Below are positions 17,061-25,162 of a stretch of DNA of 59,331 bases, piece after piece. The notes beneath the pieces were generated by a model, which was given only the letters and a program-made list of their open reading frames with translations, did no database searches and was not told where the DNA came from. The stretch lies in the NCBI GenBank assembly GCA_034927505.1, contig JAYFPY010000041.1:1-59331 (forward strand). The letters are read 5' to 3'. The DNA comes from RUG100 sp034927505 (GTDB taxonomy: Bacteria > Bacillota > Clostridia > Peptostreptococcales > Anaerovoracaceae). Within the stretch, counting starts at the first letter, position 1; every line of letters begins with the position of its first letter. The position numbers were made by a program, and so were the translations under genes.

Positions 17061-17148
17061 TATGTAAACTTCGGAAAAGATCATTTACACCGTGCACTAA
17101 AACAGTCGAATTCGATCACTTTGAATTACTGAATATGCAAAAAAATAG

Positions 17149-17193
17149 TGCCGTCGGATCCCTCGGTCAAGAGGTGGTCCATGACGGCATTTT
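17149..17193. terminator. Bidirectional terminator between the Hcp-like gene and gtrA-like gene
   Basis: TGCCGTC (17149-17155) pairs with GACGGCA (17183-17189), with further pairing of GGATCC/GGTCC inside. TTTT follows on the plus strand, and a T-run (from AAAAAAATAG) on the minus strand. Confidence 0.65.
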
Positions 17194-17208
17194 GATTTGC
17201 ATGATTAT

Positions 17209-17625
17209 TTAATGTTCCCGATGAAAATACTTCCGGCGGACGCTGCGCAGGTGCCGCTCCAGGAATATTTTTCGTGCGATGAAATTATAGAATGAAACCA
17301 GGATCCCAGAGATCAGCTTTGCGATCAGGTAAGAAAGTCCCAGGATGCTGACCAGCCACCACATGAGCAGCTGATTCAGTGCCAGGCCGGCTGCCCCCAG
17401 CACGACGAAAAACAGCAAGTCATAGCCGCTCTTTCCTTTGCTGTCAAATACGAATTTAGTGCTGAGAAAATAGTTTATTATCGTGGCGATGGTAAAAGAT
17501 ATACCCGCCGAGTATATATATTTGATCCCGAAAACTTCAGTCAGCAAAACCATTATGCCATAGTCTATGGCAAAGCAGGTCATCCCCACCCCTGTGAATT
17601 TAATGAATTGCCGAATTATCTGCAT
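17209..17625 (-). CDS. GtrA-family membrane protein
   Basis: 138 aa with four transmembrane helices and the GtrA signature (FIKFTGVGMTCFAIDYGIM near the N-terminus; INYFLSTKFVF; FYNFIARKIFLE). Family role: flipping or handling of polyprenyl-linked sugars during surface glycan modification. ATG behind GAAAGGAAC. It stands downstream of the nuclease-like pair, separated by a short tandem repeat. No glycosyltransferase partner is adjacent. A role in glycosylation of wall polymers is inferred. Confidence 0.85.
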   Translation of the reverse strand: MQIIRQFIKFTGVGMTCFAIDYGIMVLLTEVFGIKYIYSAGISFTIATIINYFLSTKFVFDSKGKSGYDLLFFVVLGAAGLALNQLLMWWLVSILGLSYLIAKLISGILVSFYNFIARKIFLERHLRSVRRKYFHREH

Positions 17626-17639
17626 GTTCCTTTCCTTCT

Positions 17640-17714
17640 TTCAGCCCTGAGTTGCTCGTTCAGCCTGCGTTGCTCGTTCAGCCCTGCGTTGCTCTTTCAG
17701 CCCTGCGTTGCTCG
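17640..17714. repeat. Four tandem copies of a 19-bp repeat
   Basis: Units TTCAGCCCTGCGTTGCTCG with minor changes (18-19 bp each) fill the gap between the NYN/OST-HTH gene stop (17716) and the gtrA-like start (17625). The first copy lies two bases after the stop. Confidence 0.85.
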
Positions 17715-17715
17715 A

Positions 17716-18591
17716 TCAGACAAGTCTGACATGATTTTTGCTGTCGATCTTCATGCCGTTGTCATTGATGAATCTCTTCCAGTTTTTATACCCCAGAGCC
17801 TGAAGATTAAAATCCGGGTATTCTTTTTTGATTATTCCGTTGAGGCTGTTGGTCGTGTAATTTCCTTTTTTAATCAGTTCTCTTACGATCTTCACTGCTT
17901 CTTTTGCGGACATTTTTTTCATGGACACTTTTGTGCCCTGATCGAAAACGTCCAGTTTGTTCATGCTGCGCAGCAATGCGGAAAATTTAGTAAATCCGTA
18001 GTCGTCTACATCAAAGCCCGGGTGCCGCTGGTTCAAAGTGTTCCTCAGCTGGCTTGCGTGCATTGCGTCTTCTTCGTTTTCCCGTATGATTTCGTAGATT
18101 TCGGATTCGATCTCTTTTGTGTCCTTATTGTTTTCGGCTTCCTCAGAGTCCTCGCTTCTCTCGCCCAGTGTCTCCAGCCTTTTGAACGTGGTGCACGCCG
18201 CCATAAAAGCCTTGGCCGTGTTGGATTGTTTGCCGAAGCCGATGACTTCCTTGCCCGACTCGCGCAGACGCGCGGCCAGCCGTGTGAAATCGCCGTCGCT
18301 GCTGACGATGCAGAATCCGTCCACGTCGTAATTGTGCAGGATGTCCATGGCGTCGATGACCAGACAGATGTCCGTGGCGTTTTTCCCGGAGCTGTTCTCG
18401 AACTGCTGCACCGGGATCAGCGAATAATTTTTCGCTGCGCTGGCCCAGCCGCTCAGGTTGGAGCTGCTGAAATTGCCGTAAACTCTTTTTATTGTCAAAG
18501 TCCCGTATGACGAAACTTCCTTTAGCACCGCCTCGATGTAACCGGCTTTTTGGTTGTCGCCGTCGATCAGTACTGCGTATTTTTTCTCCAT
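17716..18591 (-). CDS. NYN (LabA-like PIN) ribonuclease domain protein with two OST-HTH/LOTUS domains
   Basis: 291 aa. Residues 1-150 form a NYN domain: AVLIDGDNQKAG (D9, D11), TDICLVIDAMD and CIVSSDGDFTRLAARLRE supply the acidic metal-binding residues. Residues ~160-225 (EIYEIIRENEEDAMHASQL) and ~235-288 (EAVKIVRELIKKGNYTTNSL) look like two OST-HTH/LOTUS RNA-binding domains. A metal-dependent RNase acting on structured RNA is expected. The start overlaps the end of the upstream PD-(D/E)XK-like gene by 25 bp, indicating coupled translation. Biological target unknown; both enzymes of the pair are nuclease-like. Confidence 0.85.
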   Translation of the reverse strand: MEKKYAVLIDGDNQKAGYIEAVLKEVSSYGTLTIKRVYGNFSSSNLSGWASAAKNYSLIPVQQFENSSGKNATDICLVIDAMDILHNYDVDGFCIVSSDGDFTRLAARLRESGKEVIGFGKQSNTAKAFMAACTTFKRLETLGERSEDSEEAENNKDTKEIESEIYEIIRENEEDAMHASQLRNTLNQRHPGFDVDDYGFTKFSALLRSMNKLDVFDQGTKVSMKKMSAKEAVKIVRELIKKGNYTTNSLNGIIKKEYPDFNLQALGYKNWKRFINDNGMKIDSKNHVRLV

Positions 18592-19388
18592 GTCAATAAT
18601 CTCCCTTCGATTATCGCGACGATGTCCGGCAAGTCGATGTTGCCCTTCTCATCGTCGTACGTTATTATCAAATTTTTCGATTCGTGTATGCCCATTTCGT
18701 GCATGTCGTCGATTTTCTTCCTGAAGCGAAACATGTAATCCGGATCGGTGGTCAACCCGCAGTGCTCCCAAATGAACAGCTTGCCGTCCGCCGGCCGCAT
18801 GACCGCAAAATCCGGCGAGTAGCGCAGGTCCCATCCCAGATCTGTCATCAAAGGCTCGTATCTGTGCGGCACATTGCGGTTGAAAAGCTGCTGGCTGATG
18901 ATAAGCTCGGATTTGGATCTGACTTTATATCCCGCCGGGCTGACAAGCCTGCGCCCTTCCGGTTTCTTTGGATTCATCACGTATTTCTCGGCCGCCCACC
19001 TGTGCGCCGCGCTTTCTTTCGGAAAAAAGGCGCTGCCCGGCAGCGTCTTATAGACTCCCGGCAAGCTGACCACAATATCCGATGGTGCCACGCTGATCTG
19101 CTCCTTCACGATCCGCTCCAGAAAAGCAATATTTTTTTTGACCCTGAACACTGACTCCCGCAGGTATTTTTTCCGCGCCAGTTTCTCCACCTCAGCGCTG
19201 TCAATGACTGTCCTCTTTTGTTTCCTGCCATCGCCCTTTTGGTAGTATTCCAGTGAGCCATACTTGGTTTTACCGCGGCTTTTTCCGACCTTTATCAGAC
19301 TGCCTTCCGGCAATCCCTTCAATTCCTTCTCCTCGCTGTCCAGCCTCTCATACAACGCTTCCAGCATTTCACTTGCATAATCTGGCAT
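18567..19388 (-). CDS. PD-(D/E)XK nuclease-fold protein, operon partner of the NYN protein
   Basis: 273 aa. The C-terminal part (about 150-270) has a restriction-endonuclease-like motif series: VRSKSELIIS (E), RYSPDFAVM (D), LFIWEHCGL (E-x-C in place of E-x-K), with a following helix DPDYMFRFRKKIDDMHEMG. The N-terminal half is basic with a coiled segment and KTKYGSLEYYQKGDG. No characterised family name can be given. It has its own promoter at 19640-19667 with a long leader and overlaps the NYN gene by 25 bp. The pair could be an RNA/DNA-processing or defence module; this is inference. Confidence 0.6.
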   Translation of the reverse strand: MPDYASEMLEALYERLDSEEKELKGLPEGSLIKVGKSRGKTKYGSLEYYQKGDGRKQKRTVIDSAEVEKLARKKYLRESVFRVKKNIAFLERIVKEQISVAPSDIVVSLPGVYKTLPGSAFFPKESAAHRWAAEKYVMNPKKPEGRRLVSPAGYKVRSKSELIISQQLFNRNVPHRYEPLMTDLGWDLRYSPDFAVMRPADGKLFIWEHCGLTTDPDYMFRFRKKIDDMHEMGIHESKNLIITYDDEKGNIDLPDIVAIIEGRLLTWRKNTQY

Positions 19389-19424
19389 AATAGACCTCTT
19401 TCTTTCTTACTTTCATAGATTCGG

Positions 19425-19532
19425 CGCTTTCCGGCTTCATTTCCGGTGCTTTCCGGCTTGATTTCCAGCGCTTTCCGGCGCCTTCCGGCTTCATTTCCGG
19501 TGCGCTTTCCGGCGCTTTCCGGTGCTTTCCCT
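19425..19532. repeat. GCTTTCCGG-rich short repeats in the leader of the nuclease pair
   Basis: Eight or more copies of CTTTCCGGC/CTTCCGGC interspersed with TTCATTTCCGGTG (period 10-22 bp). They lie between the promoter at 19640-19667 and the ATG at 19388, so the mRNA leader would carry repeated GGAAAGC units. Confidence 0.7.
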
Positions 19533-19559
19533 CTTGACCCACAAATCGCCTCACATTTA

Positions 19560-19582
19560 CTTATCTGATTTTTTCAGATAAG
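19560..19582 (-). other. Perfect hairpin in the leader of the nuclease pair
   Basis: CTTATCTGA (19560-19568) and TCAGATAAG (19574-19582) form a 9-bp stem with a five-base loop about 50 nt after the predicted transcription start. No T-run follows on the minus strand, so it is more likely a leader structure or operator than a terminator. Confidence 0.55.
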
Positions 19583-19639
19583 CTGGCCTTATCCATACTG
19601 AACAAGAGCGAATCAAGAAAGCTGTATTAACATTAGTCT

Positions 19640-19667
19640 ATTATAACACAATTACCATAATTTGCAA
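19640..19667 (-). promoter_or_regulatory. Promoter of the PD-(D/E)XK/NYN operon
   Basis: Minus-strand TTGCAA (19662-19667), 16-nt spacer, TATAAT (19640-19645). It implies a 5' leader of about 245 nt. Confidence 0.6.
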
Positions 19668-19812
19668 TTATTCTATTTATTTTCCATTTCGCTTCTTTTC
19701 CTTTTTCAATCTGCCCGCACTTTCCTCCGCTTTTCTCCATTTGGCCCTGTTCGACCATGCTCGAAGCCGTTTTAAGCAATTTAGAGCGGGTCAAAGCCAT
19801 TTAAAACAGTTG

Positions 19813-20042
19813 AAAACTCATCACTTGTACTTTTTTGGCCACCTGATGAGTCGCTTTTTCTGTTTTCGCCCTGTTTTTCTTCATTTGGCCTTGTTCGACC
19901 TTCTTTAAAACAGTTGAAAACTCATCACTTGCACTTTTTTGGTCGCCTGATGAGTCGTCAAAACCATTTTATGCAGGTTTTCCATGTACTCTCTTCAATT
20001 TAGACTCATCACGTGCACCTTTTTCGCTGGTTGATGAGTTTT
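19813..20042. repeat. Palindrome cluster 2: three copies of the AACTCATCA-N20-TGATGAGT element
   Basis: Copies start at 19813, 19917 and 20001 (spacings 104 and 84). Arms AAAACTCATCA (third copy TAGACTCATCA) and TGATGAGT; spacers exactly 20 nt, for example CTTGTACTTTTTTGGCCACC. The linkers differ from cluster 1, so this is not a simple copy. It lies between the LCP gene 3' end and the promoter of the nuclease pair, with no gene in 19389-20222. Confidence 0.9.
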
Positions 20043-20093
20043 CACTCGTCGTAAGGTGTATTTGCCACGCTATCTATGACAGCCGTACTGTTC

Positions 20094-20240
20094 GTACCCG
20101 CCGCCGCCGGCCGCAAATTGTGTCAGTGCCGCCGCCAGTCGCATCCGATGCAGGTCATTGGCCGTACCCGCCGCCGGCCGCAAATTGTGTCAGTGCCCGC
20201 CGCCAGTCGCATCCGATGCAGGTCATTGCCCGTACCCACT
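20094..20240. repeat. ~67-bp tandem duplication spanning the LCP stop codon
   Basis: Two copies of a unit reading on the minus strand GGGTACGGGCAATGACC ... GGCCGGCGGC, followed by a partial third (GGGTACGAACAGTACGG). The first copy contains the terminal GYGQ codons and TGA of the upstream LCP gene, so the gene's 3' end was duplicated beyond its own stop. Confidence 0.8.
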
Positions 20241-22058
20241 GCCGTCGTTGCTGTAGCCGCTGTCGGTGTTGCCGTCGGTGCTGTAGCCGCTGTCGGTGTT
20301 GCCGTCGGTGCTGCTCCCTCCGACCCCGGTTTTATTAATTATCTGATCGGATATGGTTTTGCATCGGTCGGTCACTGAATAATCAGTCTGCCCGAAGGCT
20401 TTCTTGTGGAGCCACTGGACGTTTGATTCCAGGGTCTTTGGCACTGAGTACCAGACTCCGTTGATGATCCCGCCGTAATATTTCTTGGGCCAGCCATAGT
20501 TCTTGCCGAATTTGTATCCGTTGATCTTGGTCAGCATGGTCAGCATGGTCGTCTTTTTTATGTTGGTCTGTATCTCCGGGAAGATCTCGTTTGCCACCTT
20601 GTTCAGATCGCTTACGCTCATCTTGCTGGCCTTCGTGAGAAGCTGCGACATGACTTCTTTGTATCTGTTCCCACGGCCTGTATCTCCGCCGGAATTTTTT
20701 CGGATACGGCAGTATGTCACTGCTTGCGCGCCATTCAGCTTGGTCTTTCCTGTGTTGTATATTTCTGTATAAGTCCCGCCTACGTTCTTGGCGGATTCGT
20801 TTCCGTACTGGTTCATATCGCTGATCTCGTTGGCCTGGATATCGACAGTAACGCCGCCCACCGCATCGACCAGGTCCGCCACGGACTGCCAGTTGAATAC
20901 AACAAATTCGCTGATGTTGAGATCCAAGTTCCGGTTGAGCGATTTGCATGTGTCCAGCCCGCCGCCGTAGGCGTGGGCGTGAGTGATCTTGTCCAGAGAT
21001 TTTGAACCGTCTTCCCCTTCAATCTGGAGGTACGAGTCACGCATCACCGAGATAAGCTGGATATCTCCTGTGTCCTTTTTGATCCTTGCAACTATTATCG
21101 CATCGGAACGGGACCCTTTGTAGCTCTCATTCTTTCGTGCATCCACGCCCAGTATCGCTATGTTCTGATAGTTCTTCAGATCTTTGGCCACCTGCGAATC
21201 GATGTCGAAATCTGCTTCATTGGTTTCGACGATGTCCATCTTGCCGGTCATTGAGTTGAAATACAGGAAAGCCGCTGCCGCTGCGCAAGCCAGAATTATC
21301 AGCACAGAAATCACGATGATCATCGCAGTCTTCTTTTTGCTTCTCTTTTTTCGCGCCTGTTTTTCGGTTTCTTTCAGGACTTTCTTTCTGTGTTTTTCTT
21401 CTTCTTTTGCTATCTTCTTTGCGCTCTTTTTATAAGCATCGTTGCCGACGGTCCCGGCCGCCGCACCGCCTGTCGAAGATCCGCTGCCTGCCGAAGATGC
21501 ACCGCCTGTCGAAGATCCGCTGCCTGCCGAATGTCCGCTGCCTGCACCGCCTTTAGCCGCAGCGCCTGCCGCGCCGCCCGCTGCGTCACTTTCAACGCCG
21601 ACATTTTTAACGCCATCACTTGCGCCGCCCGCTGCATCACTTTCAACGCCGGCATTTTCAACGCCGTCGCTTCCTGTGCCGGTGCCTTTGTTGGAGTCTA
21701 CTATGGCGCGGTACATTTCCTTTTGTTTTTCCAGGTCCTCGTCCTTTTTCAGTGCTTCGGCCGCTACGGCTGCTTTGTTTTCCGAGCGGTCCGGTTTCAC
21801 CGATTTGCCGGGAATGCCGAAGGTACTGCCCTGTGTGCTGCCCTGTGTGCTGCCCTGACTGCCGGATCCACCGGCGGCGCCTCCGGATCCTTCTTCCCTG
21901 GCCCTGCGCTCTAAGGCATCCTTTTCACTGGCCTGCTCAAAAGAAGACTTTGCGACTCCTTCGGATTCGTGCATCTCTTCAAACTCTTCGATTTCTTTGC
22001 CCCGTTCTGAAATTAGTTTTTCGAATTCGGAGTTGTTCTTATGTTTACTGCTCCTCAT
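20223..22058 (-). CDS. LytR-CpsA-Psr (LCP) family phosphotransferase, long variant
   Basis: 611 aa. A ~245-residue cytoplasmic N-terminus with low-complexity repeats (VESDAAGGA, AGSGSSTGGA) precedes a transmembrane helix (AMIIVISVLIILACAAAAAF). The LCP domain follows: NIAILGVDARKNES, SRSDAIIVARI, LISVMRDSYLQIEG, KITHAHAYGGG, TYCRIRKNSGGDTGRGNRY. The C-terminus is a repeated STDGNTDSGY tail. Role: attachment of undecaprenyl-linked glycopolymers to peptidoglycan. Its ATG overlaps the cinA end by 14 bp behind GGGGAGG, so it closes the ftsK-rimO-pgsA-cinA operon, where recA is often found in Bacillota. The 3' end has been tandemly duplicated. Confidence 0.9.
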   Translation of the reverse strand: MRSSKHKNNSEFEKLISERGKEIEEFEEMHESEGVAKSSFEQASEKDALERRAREEGSGGAAGGSGSQGSTQGSTQGSTFGIPGKSVKPDRSENKAAVAAEALKKDEDLEKQKEMYRAIVDSNKGTGTGSDGVENAGVESDAAGGASDGVKNVGVESDAAGGAAGAAAKGGAGSGHSAGSGSSTGGASSAGSGSSTGGAAAGTVGNDAYKKSAKKIAKEEEKHRKKVLKETEKQARKKRSKKKTAMIIVISVLIILACAAAAAFLYFNSMTGKMDIVETNEADFDIDSQVAKDLKNYQNIAILGVDARKNESYKGSRSDAIIVARIKKDTGDIQLISVMRDSYLQIEGEDGSKSLDKITHAHAYGGGLDTCKSLNRNLDLNISEFVVFNWQSVADLVDAVGGVTVDIQANEISDMNQYGNESAKNVGGTYTEIYNTGKTKLNGAQAVTYCRIRKNSGGDTGRGNRYKEVMSQLLTKASKMSVSDLNKVANEIFPEIQTNIKKTTMLTMLTKINGYKFGKNYGWPKKYYGGIINGVWYSVPKTLESNVQWLHKKAFGQTDYSVTDRCKTISDQIINKTGVGGSSTDGNTDSGYSTDGNTDSGYSNDGSGYGQ

Positions 22059-23295
22059 AGTCCTCCCCTAAAACTTTATATACTACATTCATCATCGCCA
22101 GCATGGCTCTGTTCCTGTTCCACTTTCTGCTGACATTACGCATCTGATGTTTCACCACGCAGGTCTCGCCTTTCCATGTGTATCCGATGTAAGCCAGGCC
22201 TACCGGCTTTTCGGCTGTTCCTCCGTCCGGGCCTGCGACTCCGGTAACTGAAATACACAGATCGCTGCCGGTTTTTTCAAACAGGCCCTCTGCCATCTCG
22301 GCCGCCGTTTCCTCGCTGACCGCCCCGAATTTTTCCAGGGTATCGCCGGATACTCCCAGCTCTTCCATCTTGGCCCGGTTGCTGTAGGAAACGATCCCCC
22401 GCTCGAACACCCGGGATATCCCCGGAAGATCGATCAGTGTCGCCGCGAACAGTCCGCCGGTGCAGGACTCGGCGCATGATATAGAAACATCATTTTCAAG
22501 CAGCAGCTTGCCCACCACTTCCGGCAGATCTTCGCCGTCGATGCTGTATATGAATCTGCCGATCAGCTTTCGCACCTGTGGGAGCCGGTCGTCCACCAGT
22601 TTCTGCGCTGCTGACCGGGTCTCGCCTTTTGCGGCGATCCGAAGAAAGCTCTCGCCCTCTTTGGCGTAAGTTGCAAATGTGGGATTTGTCTGTCCATCTA
22701 TCATCGGCCGCATGGTCGTCTCCAGTTGAGATTCGCCGATGCCGAAACATCTGATGTCGCGGAAGAACAAAACGCCGTCGCTGCGGCCTTCCAGATATGG
22801 CTTTACCCGGCGCTGATACATGGCTTTCATTTCGCGTGGAGGTCCGGGCATGCAGATAGCGATCCTGCCGTCCGTCTCCAGCGCAAAACCCGGCGCCGTG
22901 CCCTGGTCGTTGTCGAAGACCGTTGCCCTTGACGGCATGTAGCACTGCTTGTAATTGTTTTCCGTTATATGCATCTTCATTTTATCGAACATGCCGTTCA
23001 TAGCGTCCAGGCTGGGCTGATGGAGCACCAGCTCGTCGCCGTGGCACCGGCACACGATTTCCTTTGTCAGATCGTCCTGGGTAGGCCCCAGCCCTCCGGT
23101 GGTGATTACCATCTCGCAGTCGTGATAAGCCAGTTCTATCAGCTCCTGCAGTCTTTCCGGATTATCGCCTACTGTGTGGTGATAGAGGACATCTATGCCG
23201 ATCATATTCAGTTCCTGCGACAAATATACCACATTTGTATTTACCGTCTGTCCCATGAGCAGCTCCGTGCCCACGCTGATCAATGCTGTTTTCAT
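22045..23295 (-). CDS. cinA: CinA: competence/damage-inducible protein, nicotinamide-nucleotide amidase type
   Basis: 416 aa, the normal family length. The N-terminal COG1058 domain (MKTALISVGTELLMGQTVN; ITTGGLGPTQDD) binds ADP-ribose/NMN-like ligands. The C-terminal PncC-type domain (ISCAESCTGGLFAATLIDLP; VTGVAGPDGGT) carries the amidase serine. The open frame continues far upstream of the true start, but that extension lies inside pgsA in another frame. The ATG at 23295 sits behind AGGAAAC and begins the conserved N-terminus. Pathway: NMN recycling / pyridine nucleotide cycle. Operon with pgsA upstream (26 bp) and the LCP gene downstream (overlap). Confidence 0.95.
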   Translation of the reverse strand: MKTALISVGTELLMGQTVNTNVVYLSQELNMIGIDVLYHHTVGDNPERLQELIELAYHDCEMVITTGGLGPTQDDLTKEIVCRCHGDELVLHQPSLDAMNGMFDKMKMHITENNYKQCYMPSRATVFDNDQGTAPGFALETDGRIAICMPGPPREMKAMYQRRVKPYLEGRSDGVLFFRDIRCFGIGESQLETTMRPMIDGQTNPTFATYAKEGESFLRIAAKGETRSAAQKLVDDRLPQVRKLIGRFIYSIDGEDLPEVVGKLLLENDVSISCAESCTGGLFAATLIDLPGISRVFERGIVSYSNRAKMEELGVSGDTLEKFGAVSEETAAEMAEGLFEKTGSDLCISVTGVAGPDGGTAEKPVGLAYIGYTWKGETCVVKHQMRNVSRKWNRNRAMLAMMNVVYKVLGEDYEEQ

Positions 23296-23321
23296 CTTTT
23301 GTTTCCTGATATTCTTTCCTA

Positions 23322-23858
23322 TCACATTCCCTGTGATACTACTATTTTCCAGTTTTTGACGAAGTATTCCACGCCGCTGATTATAGTCATGGCAACGCAC
23401 GCCCAAAGGACGATCTGGTCCAGCGGTATCCCGACATATCTGCCCGGCCAGTTGTCCAAAAGCAGCAGCGGTATGGCTACCATCTGCAGCACTGTCTTGA
23501 TCTTGCCGGTCATGCCTGCCGCCATAACGATGCCGTCGGCCGCTGCGATCTGCCTCAGCCCGGTCACTGCGAACTCGCGTCCCAGGATGACGATGACCAT
23601 CCACGACGGAACGATGCCGACGCCCACCAGACACAAGAAAGCCGACATTGTCAGCAGCTTGTCCGCCAGCGGATCCATCAGCTTTCCGAAGTTGGTCACC
23701 AGCCCGCGGCTCCTTGCGATATGCCCGTCCAGCGCATCTGTGGCCGCCGCGACGATGAATATTATTGTTGCTGCGATGTTGTATCCCAGCAGGTAAACTA
23801 CGATGAATACCGGGATCGCCAGTATTCTGCCCATTGTCAATTTGTTAGGGAGATTCAT
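23322..23858 (-). CDS. pgsA: CDP-diacylglycerol-glycerol-3-phosphate 3-phosphatidyltransferase
   Basis: 178 aa membrane enzyme. The CDP-alcohol phosphotransferase motif is intact: D41, D44 (DALDGHIARSRG), D62 and D66 (GKLMDPLADKLL). It makes phosphatidylglycerophosphate for anionic phospholipids. Start overlaps the rimO stop by four bases. Part of the ftsK-rimO-pgsA-cinA operon, a common arrangement in Clostridia and Bacilli. Confidence 0.95.
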   Translation of the reverse strand: MNLPNKLTMGRILAIPVFIVVYLLGYNIAATIIFIVAAATDALDGHIARSRGLVTNFGKLMDPLADKLLTMSAFLCLVGVGIVPSWMVIVILGREFAVTGLRQIAAADGIVMAAGMTGKIKTVLQMVAIPLLLLDNWPGRYVGIPLDQIVLWACVAMTIISGVEYFVKNWKIVVSQGM

Positions 23859-25162
23859 TCTTTGATTTCCTTTCCTGTTAGATCATAATCAAAAGCATCT
23901 TCTATTATTACACTGATCATGTCGCCGGCTTTGTGATCCTCTGCCGTCTCCACGATCGCCATGCAGTCTATTTCCGGAGCATCGTACTGGGTCCTTCCCA
24001 GCCACGCCCCTGTGTCGTCCCGCTCCTCCAGCAGCACCGTCTGCCGGCTGCCGATCTTCTCTTTGTTGATCTGAAGAGAAATGTCCAGCTGCCTTCGCAT
24101 GACGGCGTCCTTTCGCTCTTCGCGGATGTTCTCGTCGATCTGGCCGGGCATGCCTGCCGCCGCCGTGCCTTCTTCCTCTGAATAAGCGAAAACGCCCAGC
24201 CGCTGAAAGCGGAGTTTTTCCACCATGTCCAGGAGCATATCGAAATCTTCTTCGGTCTCTCCGGGAAAGCCGGTGATGAGTGTTGTCCTGATATGTATAT
24301 CGGGTATAGCCGCCCGAAGTTTTTTTACAGTGTTTTCTATGCTGCTGCGGGTGGAACGTCTGTCCATTGCCGCCAGTACATTGTCGCTTCCGTGCTGCAG
24401 GGGTATGTCAAGATAATGACACACTTTCGGCTCTTCCGCAATGGTTTTGATCAGATCGTCGGTGATCCGGTCTTCGTAGCAGTACATCAGTCTGATCCAC
24501 TGTATCCCGTCTACCCGGCACAGATCTCTCACCAGCTGTGAAAGCCGGTATTCTCCGTATATGTCTATCCCCCAGGCTGTAGTGTCCTGAGCGATCAGTA
24601 TCAGTTCCTTCGTTCCTGCCGCCGCCAGTCTTTCGGCTTCCCGGATTATTTTCTCTTTCGGTCTGCTGCGGTACGGTCCCCGGATCAGCGGGATGGCGCA
24701 GTAGGTGCACCTGTTGTTGCAGCCCTCCGCGATCTTGATCGTTGCCGTGTATGGATCCTCGCTGAGTTTTCGCAGAGGAGTTTCCATTTCGTGATCGTAG
24801 GGGCTCAGATATTTTTCTCTGTATCCGGTGCGGTGGCCGGCCAGTATTTCCGGCAGCTTTTCATAATCGTTGACTCCTAGGAAGATGTCCACTTCCGGCA
24901 TTTCTTTGTACAGCTCTTCGCCGTATCGCTGAGTCAGACAGCCGGATACTATGATCAGTTTTTTCGGGTCGGCCATTTCGAATATCCTGTCAATGGATTC
25001 GGTCTTGGCGTCGTTTATAAAGCCGCATGTGTTGATCATTATGGCGTCGGCCGCCTCAGGGTCGCCCGTGATCCTGTGTCCGGCATCTTCTAAAATGCCT
25101 GCAGCCACCTGGCTGTCGTTGAAGTTTTTCGGACACCCAAGTGTCTCTATAAATATGTTCAT
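23855..25162 (-). CDS. rimO: Ribosomal protein uS12 aspartate methylthiotransferase RimO
   Basis: 435 aa. The N-terminal UPF0004 domain carries three cysteines of one [4Fe-4S] cluster (C10, C46, C75). The radical-SAM motif is CNNRCTYC (C148, C152, C155). A C-terminal TRAM domain follows (about 370-435). KIAEGCNNRCTYCAIPLIRG is typical of RimO rather than MiaB. It methylthiolates the conserved Asp of ribosomal protein S12. Overlaps ftsK by 4 bp and pgsA by 4 bp, so all are cotranscribed. Confidence 0.94.
   Translation of the reverse strand: MNIFIETLGCPKNFNDSQVAAGILEDAGHRITGDPEAADAIMINTCGFINDAKTESIDRIFEMADPKKLIIVSGCLTQRYGEELYKEMPEVDIFLGVNDYEKLPEILAGHRTGYREKYLSPYDHEMETPLRKLSEDPYTATIKIAEGCNNRCTYCAIPLIRGPYRSRPKEKIIREAERLAAAGTKELILIAQDTTAWGIDIYGEYRLSQLVRDLCRVDGIQWIRLMYCYEDRITDDLIKTIAEEPKVCHYLDIPLQHGSDNVLAAMDRRSTRSSIENTVKKLRAAIPDIHIRTTLITGFPGETEEDFDMLLDMVEKLRFQRLGVFAYSEEEGTAAAGMPGQIDENIREERKDAVMRRQLDISLQINKEKIGSRQTVLLEERDDTGAWLGRTQYDAPEIDCMAIVETAEDHKAGDMISVIIEDAFDYDLTGKEIKE

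Noticed and set aside
17608..18510. 300-codon plus-strand frame
   Set aside because: Antisense to the NYN gene, no ribosome-binding site, no recognisable domain.
23296..23634. N-terminal extension of the cinA frame
   Set aside because: It is antiparallel-free read-through within pgsA in another frame, Arg/Asp/His-rich and without family similarity; the conserved start is at 23295.
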